Shown here one piece after another: positions 20,878 to 32,115 of a stretch of 64,000 bases of DNA. The stretch lies in contig NC_133490.1 of the NCBI RefSeq assembly GCF_025370935.1, forward strand, positions 8,664,060 to 8,728,059, given 5' to 3'. The notes under the pieces are model-generated. The model saw nothing but the letters and a program-made list of their open reading frames with translations. It ran no database searches and was not told the origin of the DNA. The position numbers and the translations under genes are program-made. The stretch is from Choristoneura fumiferana (Eukaryota; Arthropoda; Insecta; Lepidoptera; Tortricidae). How positions within the stretch are numbered: position 1 is the stretch's first letter; each line of letters starts with the position of its first letter.

Positions 20878-21390
20878 AGCCAAGTTTACGTCAAGTTCGT
20901 TTGTATAATGCAAGTTTAAGACTTGGCTTGGCTAGTTTTTTCAATCTGTGGGTCGCGACCTCCCCGGCGTATGCCCAGGGGGTCACGGTATCTATAAAAT
21001 ACTCTCACCGTTTATTGTGTATTATAATTAATCAATGTTTGTAATTTATTTATTTATTCGTCACTTAAAAATTACAGCATTACAGTAAAAACAATGCGCT
21101 GTAAAATTTAAATTATACAAAAAACACAAAAAGGCGTAACAAAAATAAAACAAAGTCATTAGGGATTTAATGTAATATCAACGTAAAATAACTGTAAGAG
21201 GAGTAAGCAGGGGGTCGCCAAACATGTTTCAAACCAAAGGGGGTCACGTCCTGAAAAAGTTTGAAAAACACTGATTTAAACGAATATAATATATAGTCTG
21301 TACGAAAAAATCTAGCCAAGTCAGACTTGAACTTTCATTACACCCCAAGCGAACTTGGCATACACTTACTATTACTTGACTTGGCATTAC
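20878..21390. mobile_element. Foldback split by a hAT-like MITE
   Basis: Outer arms: CAAGTTTAAGACTTGGCTTG (20911) faces a mirror at 21312-21345 (AGCCAAGTCAGACTTGAAC). Between them sits a second element with hAT-like ends. Confidence 0.6.
20932..21273 (-). mobile_element. hAT-like MITE
   Basis: Ends read CAGTGTTTTTCAAACTTTTT (right, reversed) and a degraded partner at the left, with GGGTCGCGACC and GGGGGTCACG inside. An extra AT-rich segment (about 21040-21190) appears inserted in its middle. Confidence 0.6.
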
Positions 21391-21664
21391 GAGTACGAAA
21401 TTGATGTTTAAAAATTATGTACTGACTAGAATTATGAACATCTTCTAAATACGAATTGGTGCCAAGTGTCCCATGATATTTATTAATTTATTTATACCAG
21501 GTTGTTATGAATACCTAAATGAATAATAGTATGAGTTGTAAGTTGGAATATTTTTGGTAATATTTTTTTATTACATAGATTTTTTGAGCCTTTGTCGCCC
21601 AACGGGTAGGGTTATTTACCATATCTCAGGATATGTAGTTATTTATTTCGTTTATAGTTAAGTA

Positions 21665-21795
21665 CAGTCACCAGCATTAATATCTGCCACAGCGGAGCGG
21701 GCAAAAATATCTGACACGTCCTTCCGGCCCTAGAAATAGAGTCGTGTCAGATATTTATGCACGCTTGTTGTGTCAGATATTGGTGCTGGTGACTG
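21665..21795. mobile_element. TA-flanked MITE (CAGTCACCAGCA)
   Basis: CAGTCACCAGCATTAATATC and its mirror, TA on both sides, with TGTCAGATATT repeated inside. Copies at 36897-37018 and 46221-46350. Confidence 0.85.
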
Positions 21796-22761
21796 TACTT
21801 GCAACTTATTTCTATTAACGTTATTCTGAAGAAATTGAACAGCAAATATCAAGTTGTGAATAAGGAAGACATAGGAAATTACTGATTAAATTTAGTAGTT
21901 GATTTTAAAGAACGAGCTATAAAAATACCTTAAAAGTAATTAAATTAATGAAAAATTAACTCTATTAATAAATCTAATAAAATTTTCCCTAAAATCAATA
22001 GAAAAATAGCATAATAAATGAAAATTTAAACACCATCACTGCTCTCTTAAAATAAAGTAGGTACAAATGTATACAGGTATACGTAAAAAACACAAACACA
22101 CACACGCGCACACACACACATCATACTCAGAAACTAACGTATTTGCCTCTTTTATTAGTAGGATATTCACACACAGTTTAAAAACTAATATACGCAAGGA
22201 TTGAATCAATATTACGGCTAAAGTTTTCTCCATAGACGCAAAGGGCGTTCACTAAACCACAACTATACTGACTATCACACAACTTACTCATAACCAGTGA
22301 CCTATTTGCCTTAACATCGCTCTATTTACCTTATATAAACAGTTATGTAACAAGACTTGTCCTTGTTGCTCGTGACCCAGTTGCATTACTCCTTTCTTCA
22401 TAGTTAGGTAAGACCCTCATATTATATGCCATAATATGTTAGTAACATAGCTAAGTATAGATCAATTTTTATTCAAATAAGAAAGTACATCACATGCCAA
22501 ATTGCAATTCAAATAATAAAACAATACAAAATCAAAGGAAATAAAAGTACTACAGTACCTACTCAAATAAATCTAAAACTACCGAAATAAAATAAAAAAA
22601 AACATAAAATAAAAAATAAATAAAAACAACTCAACCACACAATCAAACATATAGCTATGAATATTTACTTACATCCGGATAACTCTGCAGATGCAAATAT
22701 TTTATAGGACACCAAATTTGTGTTCCTAGCTCAGTTCATGCAGTGCAATTCTACTATAATT
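21796..22761. other. Unassigned AT-rich stretch
   Basis: No gene or known repeat seen apart from a (CA)n run at 22095-22120. Several poly-A and AAATAAA tracts occur near 22590-22625. Confidence 0.5.
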
Positions 22762-22895
22762 ATAATATTATTAATGCGAAAGTTTGTTCCGTTTGTTTGT
22801 TTGTTAGGTACCTTTACGAATCTAAACTGCCGAACCGATTTAAATGAAATTTGGTATACAGATAGCTTGAGTCCCGGGGAAGGATATTTTATTAT
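22762..22895 (+). mobile_element. AATATTATAAATGCGAAAG repeat, left half
   Basis: ATAATATTATTAATGCGAAA through GTCCCGGGGAAGGATA, then it is cut by an (ATT)n run and SINE-1. Confidence 0.7.
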
Positions 22896-22908
22896 TATTA
22901 TTATTATA

Positions 22909-23060
22909 GATAGATTTATACTTAAATACATATTGAACATCCAAGACCCAAAAACAAACTTTCGTATTATTCACACAAATATCTACCCCGACCGGGGACC
23001 AAACCCGGGACCTCAAGCTTCATAGTCAGGTTCTCTAACCACTCGGTTATCCGGTCATCG
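22909..23060 (-). mobile_element. SINE-1 copy, tRNA head at right
   Basis: Minus-strand head with GTGGTTAGAGAACC and a B box over 22990-23045. The same SINE-to-unit junction (GGTCATCGCAGATTAAAGC) occurs at 30560, so this SINE was in place before that segment was copied. Confidence 0.8.
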
Positions 23061-24375
23061 CAGATTAAAGCTAAAACAACACTATGACATGATAAAGCAG
23101 CACTATGGCGTGCCTACCACCAACTGCCTACCCTGAAATCGACCCAATGCACGCCCGTCGTAACATGATGAAGTTACATGATTGAAATCCGTAACGAGCA
23201 ACGTGCTGCTCCATCGATGACGTCGTGTTGACGTCACGATTTACCCCCAACACGGGGAAACGTGACTTGACGTAACACTGGAAGTTACAGAAGGTTTCTT
23301 CAATTATACCTAATCATAATACCGCGAATTAAATAGCAGATAGATTTAAGTAGCATAGAGAACAGAAATATTACCTGCTACTGCAGCGGGACGTAGGTAG
23401 GTATAGGTAGAGTCATTCACGATGACGCGTGACGTGGTTCTTATTACAATGTTATTAATGTCTAATTTTGACAAAATCACCCGTCTTCGGGGATGGCACT
23501 AGGTATATATAGGCCGAGATGACCCGAACGGTCCATGACCGTTGACCTCTTGGAAAGACAGATACGCAACGAGCTGTGCATAGAGCTATGCTGGGATCTT
23601 TTGAGAAGCCCTTTTTAGGGTTCCGGAGCCAAAATGGCAAAAACGGAACCCTTATAGTTTCGTCAAGTCCGTCTGTCTGTCCGTCCGTCCGTATGTCACA
23701 GGCTTTTACTCGAAAACTACAAGATGTATATCAATGAAATTTGGAGTACAGATGTCTTGTCAAAGCCGCTAAAGTATTTAGTTTTGTAGTTAAATTTCAA
23801 AAATAAATATTTATAGGGTGGGCACTCCATAATACACGTAACAGAAATTGTTTTTTTTTTAACTCTTATTAACGTGTGGCACATAGTTCGACAGCTCTTT
23901 TGAAAAGATATTAAGGTTTCTCAAAAACTTTTTTGATTAAGTGATGATTTCCGGAAATAATCGCTCCCAAAGTAATGTAATGTAATGTGTATGCAAAAAA
24001 TATGGTAAGGTAACGCTTAATAAATACTTTCAACGAAAATTGGTTTCAACATGATCGGATAAACCGTTTACGAGTTATTGCCGAAAACTGCGCTTCGCAA
24101 CAAAAGGACGTAAATGCCCTGAAGATACGCTCTTTTTCTGGTAATAGATTTTAAGCCTGAAGTAAGTGTTTTATAATCGTGTTATAACGCACATAATATT
24201 ACTTGATTTTTTTCGTAATGGCTACGGAACCCTATGTTGGGCGTGTCCGACACGCTCTTGGCCGGTTTTTCATAGGTGATTGCGACGACGGTGGCGCTCC
24301 CCGCACTGTCGCGCGACACGTTTACTTCAGTCATTTTTATTTAGATATCTCATTTAGTTTACATCTGCAACAGAT
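23061..24375 (+). repeat. U620 tandem unit, copy 1, split by a GGGTTCC element
   Basis: The unit contains GCACTATGGCGTGCC, TGACGTCACGATTTACCCCC, GTAGCATAGAGAACAG, TATATATAGGCC and GGTGGCGCTCCCCGCACTG. Without the 655-bp insert at 23616-24270 its repeat length is about 627 bases, measured to the next GATAAAGCAGCAC at 24373. Promoter-like words (TATATATA, TGACGTCA) are present. No protein is recognisable; open frames in it are shared only through copying. Confidence 0.75.
23616..24270 (+). mobile_element. GGGTTCC-family element inserted in U620
   Basis: AGGGTTCCGGAGCC at the left and GGCCGGTTTTT at the right. The uninterrupted site is seen at 34120-34135 (reverse complement), where GAAGCCCTTTT joins directly to CATAGG. 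The insert therefore lies in a TTTT, which appears on both sides. Confidence 0.85.
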
Positions 24376-24600
24376 AAAGCAGCACTATGGCGTGCCAGCC
24401 ACCAACTGCCTACCCTGAAATCGACCCAATGCACGCCCGTCGTAACATAATGAAGTTACATGATTGAAATCCGTAACGAGCAACGTGCTGCTCCATCGAT
24501 GACGTCGTGTTGACGTCACGATTTACCCCCAACACGGGGAAACGTGACTTGACGTACACGTAAGACTAGAAGTTACCGAATGTTTCTTCAGTTAAAAACG
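24376..24600 (+). repeat. U620 unit, copy 2, partial
   Basis: Begins AAAGCAGCACTATGGCG directly after copy 1, in the same orientation, and stays similar to TTTCTTCAGTT. Confidence 0.75.
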
Positions 24601-24683
24601 TGAACAGTGACAGTTGCTTTATTACATAAAGCACAGAAACATTACGCTATTTAATGATTCTGTGATCATATACTACTTAAATC

Positions 24684-24889
24684 TGCCTGTTGCCCGCGAC
24701 TCCGTCTGTGTAGAAAAAGATTATCACTATCCCGCGGGAACTATGTTATTTTCCGGGATAAAAACTATCCTATGTCCTTCCCCGGGAGTCAGACTACCCG
24801 TATACCGAATTTCATCTAAATCGATTCAGCGGTTTAGACGTGATGAGGTAACAAACAACCTTACAAACTTTCGCATTTATAATATTAAA
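24684..24889 (-). mobile_element. AATATTATAAATGCGAAAG repeat, near full length
   Basis: Minus-strand copy from CTTTCGCATTTATAATATTA (right) to GTTGCCCGCGACTCC (left). Confidence 0.75.
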
Positions 24890-25215
24890 TTCAAATTCAG
24901 TAAATAGGCCGCAATAGGCACTTTTACACGTCATTTTTTTAAACTACCAGCGCTTTCGGAAAGACCATCATTGCCAAGAAGAATGCGCCGCAAGAAACTT
25001 GGCAGAAAGTAATTTTTTCATAATAAGTAATATAATTACAAATAAAATACTTAAAACTATATTATACAATTAAGAAAAAAAAATGCAAAAAATAATAATA
25101 ATAATAAATACAGGGATGTATGGGGTCCCTTAGTTACAACACTAAACACTAACTATATCTAAACTATATCTACGTTCAGTGGAAGTGTAGAATGCTTCCA
25201 CCGTCATAAATTTTA
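24890..25215 (-). mobile_element. LINE 3' end (TTCAGTAAATAGGC family)
   Basis: Shares CACTTTTACACGTC, TTTCGGAAAGACCATCATTG and CCACCGTCATAA with 47014-47340. No coding part remains. Confidence 0.65.
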
Positions 25216-25374
25216 AAATAATAATAACAATAATTTAGTTCTGAAATATACATTTCAGGTCAAGTAACCATTAAGCTTTTGGATTTCGAAGGCAAGTTCA
25301 CGTCTGCCGCCCCCAAAGTTAGCTCACATTAGTTGCAAGTGGGATATTTATAATATAGTACCTACCTACCATCA

Positions 25375-26386
25375 TGGACTTTAATGCATGGGCCACCATG
25401 GAACCTTTTCAAAGGAAAAGTCGTGACGATTGTCCTTGTTAATTAATGCGATGTCACTATGACGTTTACTATAGAGCATCTAACATCGGACGTTTTTTGC
25501 AATACCGGTATTTTTTCGATACCGAAAATTCAAGTACCGGTATTCCGGTATTTCGGTTTTTTCGATATTCGTATTATTAAAGTAAAATTAATGAGTTTCC
25601 CACTTCCAAAACCTTTCCGGTTCCGACAATCTTAAGTACGAGTAGGTAGGTAGTTATAAGAGCCTAATTAAGGTTATTTCAAATTACAACGAACAAACAT
25701 GTAAAGTATTTTTTTACAAATTTCAAGATACTCCTTATGATGATACACGTTTGTTATTGTCCAAATGAGACGAGATCTATGTGTAACATAGGTATATTAT
25801 TTTATTCCTGCGAATTGAATATTTCTTTTATTCCTAGAAAAAACATTTATATTGCTTTAAAATAACTTATTTATTATTATATTTACTTTTAAAAAAATCA
25901 AGTGGGCCATTATAACTAAGATAACGCAATTAAGTAACAATAAAAAAAAAAGTGTAAAGGTAGAAACACACTACTAAAACGCGACGCCATGCTACGCTAC
26001 TCGACGCGTGTTAGTACAATCAATCCCATACATTTACTATGGCCAGGTGCTGATAAGACACGCCACGTAATGACACGCGGTTTTCTCATAGGCATCGTTG
26101 GTAACCTTTATAAAAAGTAGATTCTAATTTAATTGTAAATAATAATATTAATTAAAAAGGTATTAATGAATTTGTGACTTTTGCGACTTTGAGAGTGTTG
26201 AGACTGTAATAATTGGTATTTAGAGATTAATATCGAAATTATCGTATTATTATACAATGTCAATACCGGTTTTGCCAATATCGGGATTTTGCTCCGATAT
26301 TCCGGTTTTTCGGTATGATCGAATACCGGTATTCATGCTCTAGTTTACTGTGAAATGGTTCCATGGTGTCTCATGAATTAAAGTCC
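25375..26386. mobile_element. Nested inverted-repeat elements
   Basis: Outer arms: GGACTTTAATGCATGGGCC and its mirror at 26356-26386. Inner arms: AATACCGGTATT-rich blocks at 25475-25570 and 26262-26345. The centre has AT-rich DNA without genes. Confidence 0.65.
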
Positions 26387-26505
26387 TTGACCGTACTAAT
26401 CCTGATTATAGCCATTATAGGTTGGGGTTTCCCCTTTGCACTCATAATAAAGATAATTAACTAATAACTTAAGAAACACTGTAACGCTATTTTGATTTAT
26501 ATTAT

Positions 26506-26700
26506 AACTAGCTTTTGCCCGCGACTTCGTCCGCGTGGAATAATAACTTTGGGAAGTATTTAATTCCTTTAGGATACCTATTCTGCCAATAATAGCACAT
26601 AGAAACTTCCACCCGTTTACTGAAAATAACCTATTTTAATACATTGCTATAAATATAAACTATTTTTTTTGTTCTTTCATCCATCCATCCATACATCCAT
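26506..26700 (-). mobile_element. AATATTATAAATGCGAAAG repeat, 3' part
   Basis: Starts CTAGCTTTTGCCCGCGACTT; the far end is lost in AT-rich DNA. Confidence 0.6.
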
Positions 26701-27006
26701 GCTCTTTGGTAAAACATAAATATTTTGTGGGTAGCCACATTTTAGCAATACGACGTGTATTCTACCCTGCCAACACAAAAGGACTAATTATTATTCTTCA
26801 TAGTGAACTCTTGACATCTTGCGTCCTTTATTGTATGTCAGGAGGGTAGGATTATAATTAAGAAGGCATTTTTACTAAGCATAGCTAGACATAATTTCCG
26901 ATAAATATACTTATAGTAAATTTGTTTGGAATTCCTTAAGAACTTTGATCCCCATATTTTCAAGTAAATAGGTCGAAATTTGAAAAGCGCCGGAACAAAT
27001 GTTTTT

Positions 27007-27440
27007 TGGGTTCCGTAGCTCAAAAGGAAAAAATGGAACCCTTATAGGATCACTTTGCTGTCCGTCCGTCCGTCTGTCTGTCAAGATCATTTATCTCGTA
27101 AACGCGCGGAGTATCAGTATCCCGAAAGCTGTGAAAAAGTCAAACTTCTAAGTCAAGGCAATCAAAAGCTACAGTCATTAAAAAGGTGTGTCCATACAAA
27201 TCGCCTCAGAAAAAGTTATAGGGCACTTCCGTCTGTCCTAGAAACTTGTTTTTTTTTTGCATAAAGGTAGCTCTTATATAGCACAATAAATAAGAAAAAT
27301 CTGAAAGTCATAATTATTCATGTCTGACTGTCTGTGTCAATAAGCCATCTAATATGACCCCACATTACGTACATTTTGCTATGAGTTTAGAGGGCACTGC
27401 TAACATCCCCTCGCCGGTAACATTTTCAAAAACGCTTGAA
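27007..27440 (+). mobile_element. GGGTTCC-family element, diverged
   Basis: GGGTTCCGTAGCTCAAAAGG, then (GTCC)n and AAACGCGCGGAG. It merges into the tandem repeats that follow. Confidence 0.7.
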
Positions 27441-27815
27441 TCAAATATCTATTTATCTCTTATCCCGTGCCCAAATGCCAAGTTTCATAAGGAACCATCG
27501 ATTTATCTTCGACAATGACGATCTTCCATGTAAACTTTCATCCCCTATTTCACCCCCTCACAGGAAGAATTTTAAAGACGCGCGAACAAACATCTATTTA
27601 TCTCTTATCACTTGCCCAAATGGCTAGTTTAATAAAGATTCATCGATTTATCTTCGATAATGACGACCTTCCACATAAAATTTCATCCCCTATTTCATCC
27701 CCTCGCAGGTCGAATTTACAAAAAAGCTCAAACAAATATCGATTTATTTCTTATTAAGTGCCTAATGCCAAGTTTCATGGTTTTATCTTCGACGGCGACG
27801 AACTTCCACCGAGGA
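27436..27815 (+). repeat. Three tandem units of about 148 bases
   Basis: Each unit has TCTATTTATCTCTTAT, then CATCGATTTATCTTCGA, then TTCATCCCCTATTTCA. The overlapping open frames at 27436-27866 are the same repeat read three times. Confidence 0.8.
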
Positions 27816-28344
27816 CTTTGCAACTTACTTACTTACTGTACTTTGCAATATTTAAACCAAATCTAACATGATAGACTCGTTTACAGCAACGTGATAACTA
27901 ATGACGTCACCCCTGAACCACGAGCCTCCCTCAACTGCCGGCCAACGTGACCCAACATTACCAGAATAAACCAAACAGGTTCTGAGCAGATATTATCTGA
28001 AAATAACGTTGCGACATCCATCACGTGTTTTAAAAAGTTTTGAAGCTATTTTTGCGACTCAAACGATTCTTGTTTGTTACATGATGAAGAAAAGCCTTGA
28101 TGTATTCTGGCTTCAGTTGTCGGATAATAAAGGTATACTTAGAATAAGTTGCAGAAGGCTTTGATTTGGAGGGCTAGCAGTGCTTTCGCCAAGTCGAGCA
28201 AGTGAGGTGAGACGTATTTACTGGAATGGGTTGTTGGAATAGGTTTTATCATAGTTCGGAGAGTATGGTATGGTGTCAATTCTGGCCGGTGGAGTGTTCC
28301 GTTGTTTTAAGAGAGCGACGATGACAACTATCAAAAATCCCTAA

Positions 28345-28680
28345 TCTATATATCGTATATAAAACAAAGTCGTGTTAGTTACACCATTTATAACTCAAGA
28401 ACGGCTGGACCAATTTTTATGATTTTTGTGTTTTTGGTTTTGTCTTCGTCAGGAATAGGATAATAAGTATTAAAAACATTGGAAGATTGACGAAAAAACA
28501 AAAAAAAAAAAAAAACATTTTCCCATAGAAAATGTTCATGGGTTTCGTAACATTTGCCTAGAAAAATATTCACATAAAATAATTGATATGGCAAAACAAC
28601 GTTGGTTGACGGTTTGAAAACGCAATTGGACCCGCCTATAATATGGCGCTGTTGTTGGTATGTTATCATAATTTTATTGT
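28345..28680 (+). mobile_element. Repeat with AACAAAGTCGTGTTAGTTAC
   Basis: The start CAAAGTCGTG, then AACTCAAGAACGGCTGGACC, is a common lepidopteran repeat opening. The other end is not defined. Confidence 0.5.
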
Positions 28681-28751
28681 ACCGTAAACTCAGGTTTCTA
28701 TAGTCCCAGCGTTCATGAACGCTGGGGCTATAGAAACCTGAGTTTACGGTA
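28680..28751. repeat. 72-bp hairpin with one mismatch and no loop
   Basis: TACCGTAAACTCAGGTTTC and its exact mirror meet at GTTCATGAAC. Only one pair (T opposite G) is imperfect. TA lies at each end. Confidence 0.9.
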
Positions 28752-28799
28752 GTGTTTTTTCGGGCAGAACAACGTCTGCCAGGTCCGGTTGTTAGTAAT

Positions 28800-29160
28800 A
28801 TATACAGGGTATCTCTGGCCGTGGGGCTTCAAATGCAAGGTTCGATTCTACTCGCATAAGTAAGCTGCTTTTGTAATTGTTCAAATAACATGAAAAGTGT
28901 TTGGATAAAGTTGAATCGCTAAATCTTATAAATATGGCGTTTATCGCTAGTCTTTTGTCGGGGGGAAATAATTCTTGTCATTTATTTGATTCTATAATAT
29001 ATCAATGTATCTCAATTTAGGGGCTTCATATGCAATTTGATTTAATCTGTATGTAAAAAATGAAATTAACAGTGATCATATTTTTAAAAAGTTGCAGAAC
29101 AAAAGTAGCTCAATTATGCGAGTAGAGCCGAACCTAGGATTAAAGCCCATGGTCAAAAAA
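28800..29160. mobile_element. Inverted-repeat MITE (GGTTCGATTCTACTCGCAT)
   Basis: GCAAGGTTCGATTCTACTCG at 28838 faces CGAGTAGAGCCGAACC at 29119. A piece of the same family occurs at 47698. Confidence 0.65.
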
Positions 29161-29371
29161 GACATAACGACAAAAAAAGGAAAAAGGAGGGGAGTAGTAG
29201 AGAGGAGTAGAGACTCCCTGTATATTTTTGTATGCCTTTTTGTGTTTTTTGTAAACTTAATTGAATTTTAGAGCGCATTTGTTTTTACTGTAATGCTGTT
29301 ATTTTTTATTGATTAATATATAAATAAATGGGTGACAAATTACGATTCGCTCCTGATTCGACACTTTCCTA

Positions 29372-29432
29372 ACTGGTCATATTCCTAACTCGTCATATTC
29401 CTGATTCGTCATATTCTTAACTCATCATTGTA
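29372..29432 (+). repeat. 16-bp minisatellite, four units
   Basis: Units of TCCTAACTCGTCATAT with small changes. The reverse complement array is at 30236-30297. Confidence 0.85.
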
Positions 29433-29552
29433 CAGTCAAATAAAAATAACGGACACGTGCTTACAGTCGCGTTAAGGTTATTTTTTTATGGCCACCCAGC
29501 ATCGATGTAATAAGTGCCCCGAACCGGTTCTGGGTGGTCATAAAAAAAATAT

Positions 29553-30097
29553 CCAAAGTCAAAGTCAAAATAACTTTATTCAATTTAGGCTATAACAAGC
29601 ACTTATGAATGTCAAAAAAAAAACAACCACCGGTTCGGAAAAACCTCTGTTGAGAAGAATCCGGCAAGAAACTCAACGATTTATATATTTTTTAAACAGA
29701 TTTACAATATTATTAAATGATATCTCTATACATCAGAATTATTTAACACAACTTTATTTTTAACGCAGTAGGTTCGCTATTTGAAGGGATCGCTAATGCG
29801 GATCGGAATTATTTCCAAATATCCCTGTCAATGATATAATCATTAACTTTATAATACGCCTTAGATATTAATGTCTTCTTGACAGTAGATCTGAATTTTG
29901 TATCCGTTTCATTCGTAATATTTTTTGGAATTTTATTAAAAAAACGTATGCAACTTCCCAGAAACGACTTTTTGGTTTTAGCCAGTCTGTAAGATGGAAC
30001 TTTAAGCTTCCCTGTGTATCTCATAGCCTTTGGCTTATCGACGTTAGTAGGAAAATCACATATGTTCTTCATATATATGATTATTTCAAAAACATAA
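29553..30097 (-). mobile_element. CR1/Jockey-like LINE, RT C-terminus plus 3' tail
   Basis: The TTTGACTTTGAC tail is at 29553-29570. A frame at 29809-30072 encodes the end of the reverse transcriptase: NICDFPTNVDKPKAM, LAKTKKSFLG, then RFFNKIPKNITNETDTKF and AYYKVNDYIIDRD. It is the best preserved C-terminus of this family in the window. The rest of the element is missing. Confidence 0.85.
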
Positions 30098-30235
30098 AAA
30101 AAAACCTTAACCTAACCGACTAAACTTTGATCTGTTTCTGGCACTGTATCATGTATCATCTGGAACTGTTCTTATCATTTACCACAGAGGATTTAAATAT
30201 TTTAATTAATTTTGTGCAGGCAAATGTACATGGTA

Positions 30236-30297
30236 TGACGAGTAAGGAATATGACGAATCAGGAATATGACGAATCAGGAATATGACGAGTTAAGAA
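30236..30297 (-). repeat. 16-bp minisatellite, inverted array
   Basis: GACGAATCAGGAATAT repeated four times, the reverse complement of 29372-29432. A single further unit is at 30962-30985. Confidence 0.85.
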
Positions 30298-30300
30298 TCT

Positions 30301-30562
30301 AAATAAATAAATATCACGGGTCAATTCACACCAATTGACCTAGTCCCAAAGTAAGCTTAGCAAAGCTTGTATTATGGGTACTAAGCAACGGATAAATATA
30401 ATTATATAGATTGATACATACTTAAATACATATTAAACACCCAAGTCCCGAGAACAAACATTCGTATTTTTTTCATACAAATATCTGCCCCGACACGGGT
30501 ATCGAACCCGGGACCTCAAGCTTCGTAGTCAGGTTCTCTAACCACTAGGCCATCCGGTCATC
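30301..30562 (-). mobile_element. SINE-1 copy
   Basis: Near full length on the minus strand, from ATCACGGG (left) to the tRNA head over 30500-30560. Confidence 0.8.
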
Positions 30563-30960
30563 GCAGATTAAAGCTAAACAACACTATGACATGATAAAGC
30601 AGCACTATGAAGTGCCTACCACCAACTGCCTACCCTGAAATCGACCCAATGCACGCCCATCATAACATAATGAAGTTACATGATTGAAATCCGTAACGAG
30701 CAACGTGCTGCTCCATCGATGACATCGTGTTGACGTCACGATTTACCCACAACACGGGGAAATGTGACTTGACGTAACACTAGAAGTTACAGAATATTTC
30801 TTCAGTTTTACCTAATAATAAATACCGCGAATTAAGTAGCAGATAGATTTAAGTAGCATAGAGCACAGTAATATTACCTGCTACTGCAATGGGACGTATG
30901 TATATAGGCCGAAATGACCCGGACGGTCCTTGACTATGGCCAGTTAGTAAATTGTTGAAT
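30563..30960 (+). repeat. U620 unit, copy 3, partial
   Basis: Same order as copy 1 up to ATAGGCCG, then it stops. The SINE-1 at its left edge matches the one beside copy 1. Confidence 0.75.
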
Positions 30961-30961
30961 T

Positions 30962-31796
30962 AGGAATATGACGAATCAGGAACAAATCCAAATTACGCGT
31001 TCCCACCCAGGCTCCTTTTAGCGTACGAGTTTAGAACGAGTAGCCGGCGCAGCTCTCAAGTCCCGCTACTTGAGATTGATTCCATTCGCATACAATTTCT
31101 CTAAAACAAACTTTGTTTTGTAAACAAATAATGTTAAACCTTACCGGGAGTCAGCAGAAATTGGATTATTTATACGAGAACTGGTGATGTGGCCAATTTA
31201 TTCCAAAATATGGCCACGCATGGGTTTTCCCTACTACGTTAAAGTTTGATCAAATGCTAATAAAGGCGTGGCGTCATGCGTGCGGCGAGCCTCTAGGAAA
31301 ATTGTTGCTATTTGTCATTGCCGTAAACAACACCTAATTGTTATAGTAATATTATTACCGGCCAGTCATTGGGTTACGCTTTTTTTCCATAAATGCGTCA
31401 CTTTTTGTGTGGTCGCGGCTTTTCTTACAAACAGGGACTCTTCCATCTCCAATTAAAACATAAGCCGATGTTGAACATGAAAGTACCGTGAGATTCAGTC
31501 ATATTTAATGAAGTAAACTCAGACATATTTGAGGCTAATTCGTAGCATTGCCTCTAGTTGCGTTGCTCCTAATCACGTTGCTCCTAAAGGAAGGGAAAGA
31601 AATTGAACGTGAAACGAAACAGGTCCAGCAAAACCCTATTTAAGACGTGAGTTAGCCGATATTATATCATTGAATATAAGCCGATTATGACCGATTGGAC
31701 TGGAGAGATTGGAGAGAGGGTGAGCGAGCAGCCGGTCGAGCCGTTATTTTACTGAGCATGCCACCATTTGGTTTTTTTTCAACGTATGTTAATTCA
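30962..31796. other. Unassigned
   Basis: No gene seen. One minisatellite unit at its start; AACATGAAAGTACCGTGAGA at 31477 recurs at 62765, so that part is a repeat. Confidence 0.45.
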
Positions 31797-32115
31797 ATAG
31801 TAGATTGTACAATAAGAGCATAAAACGAGTCATTTTACCCGAGGCGTTCATATAGCCACCCGAGCCGGTACGGCGAGGGAATTGGTTTAATGCTCGAGTT
31901 TTACACTCTGCTTTTCACTTCGATTGAAAGAAAATTAAATAGCTAGATATAGTGGAAACCTATATAGAAACTTTTTCTTTGTGGCTTTTGACACCTGACT
32001 ACCTTGGTCTTAGAGGAAGATTTTACTTTATGCACTTGAGCATAAAAAGTAATTTTATGTAGCCTAGTTTCAGCATAAACCCCAACTTTACGAGCATGAG
32101 AAGTGAAAAAGGGTT
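31797..32115 (+). mobile_element. REP-K copy
   Basis: GAGCATAAAACGAGTCATTT and GCCACCCGAGCCGGTACGGC; it ends with TTTACGAGCATGAGAAG. Confidence 0.7.

Noticed and set aside
29372..30297. CRISPR-like array from 16-base repeats
   Set aside because: The repeats are contiguous with no spacers, in a eukaryotic genome, and inverted at the second site.
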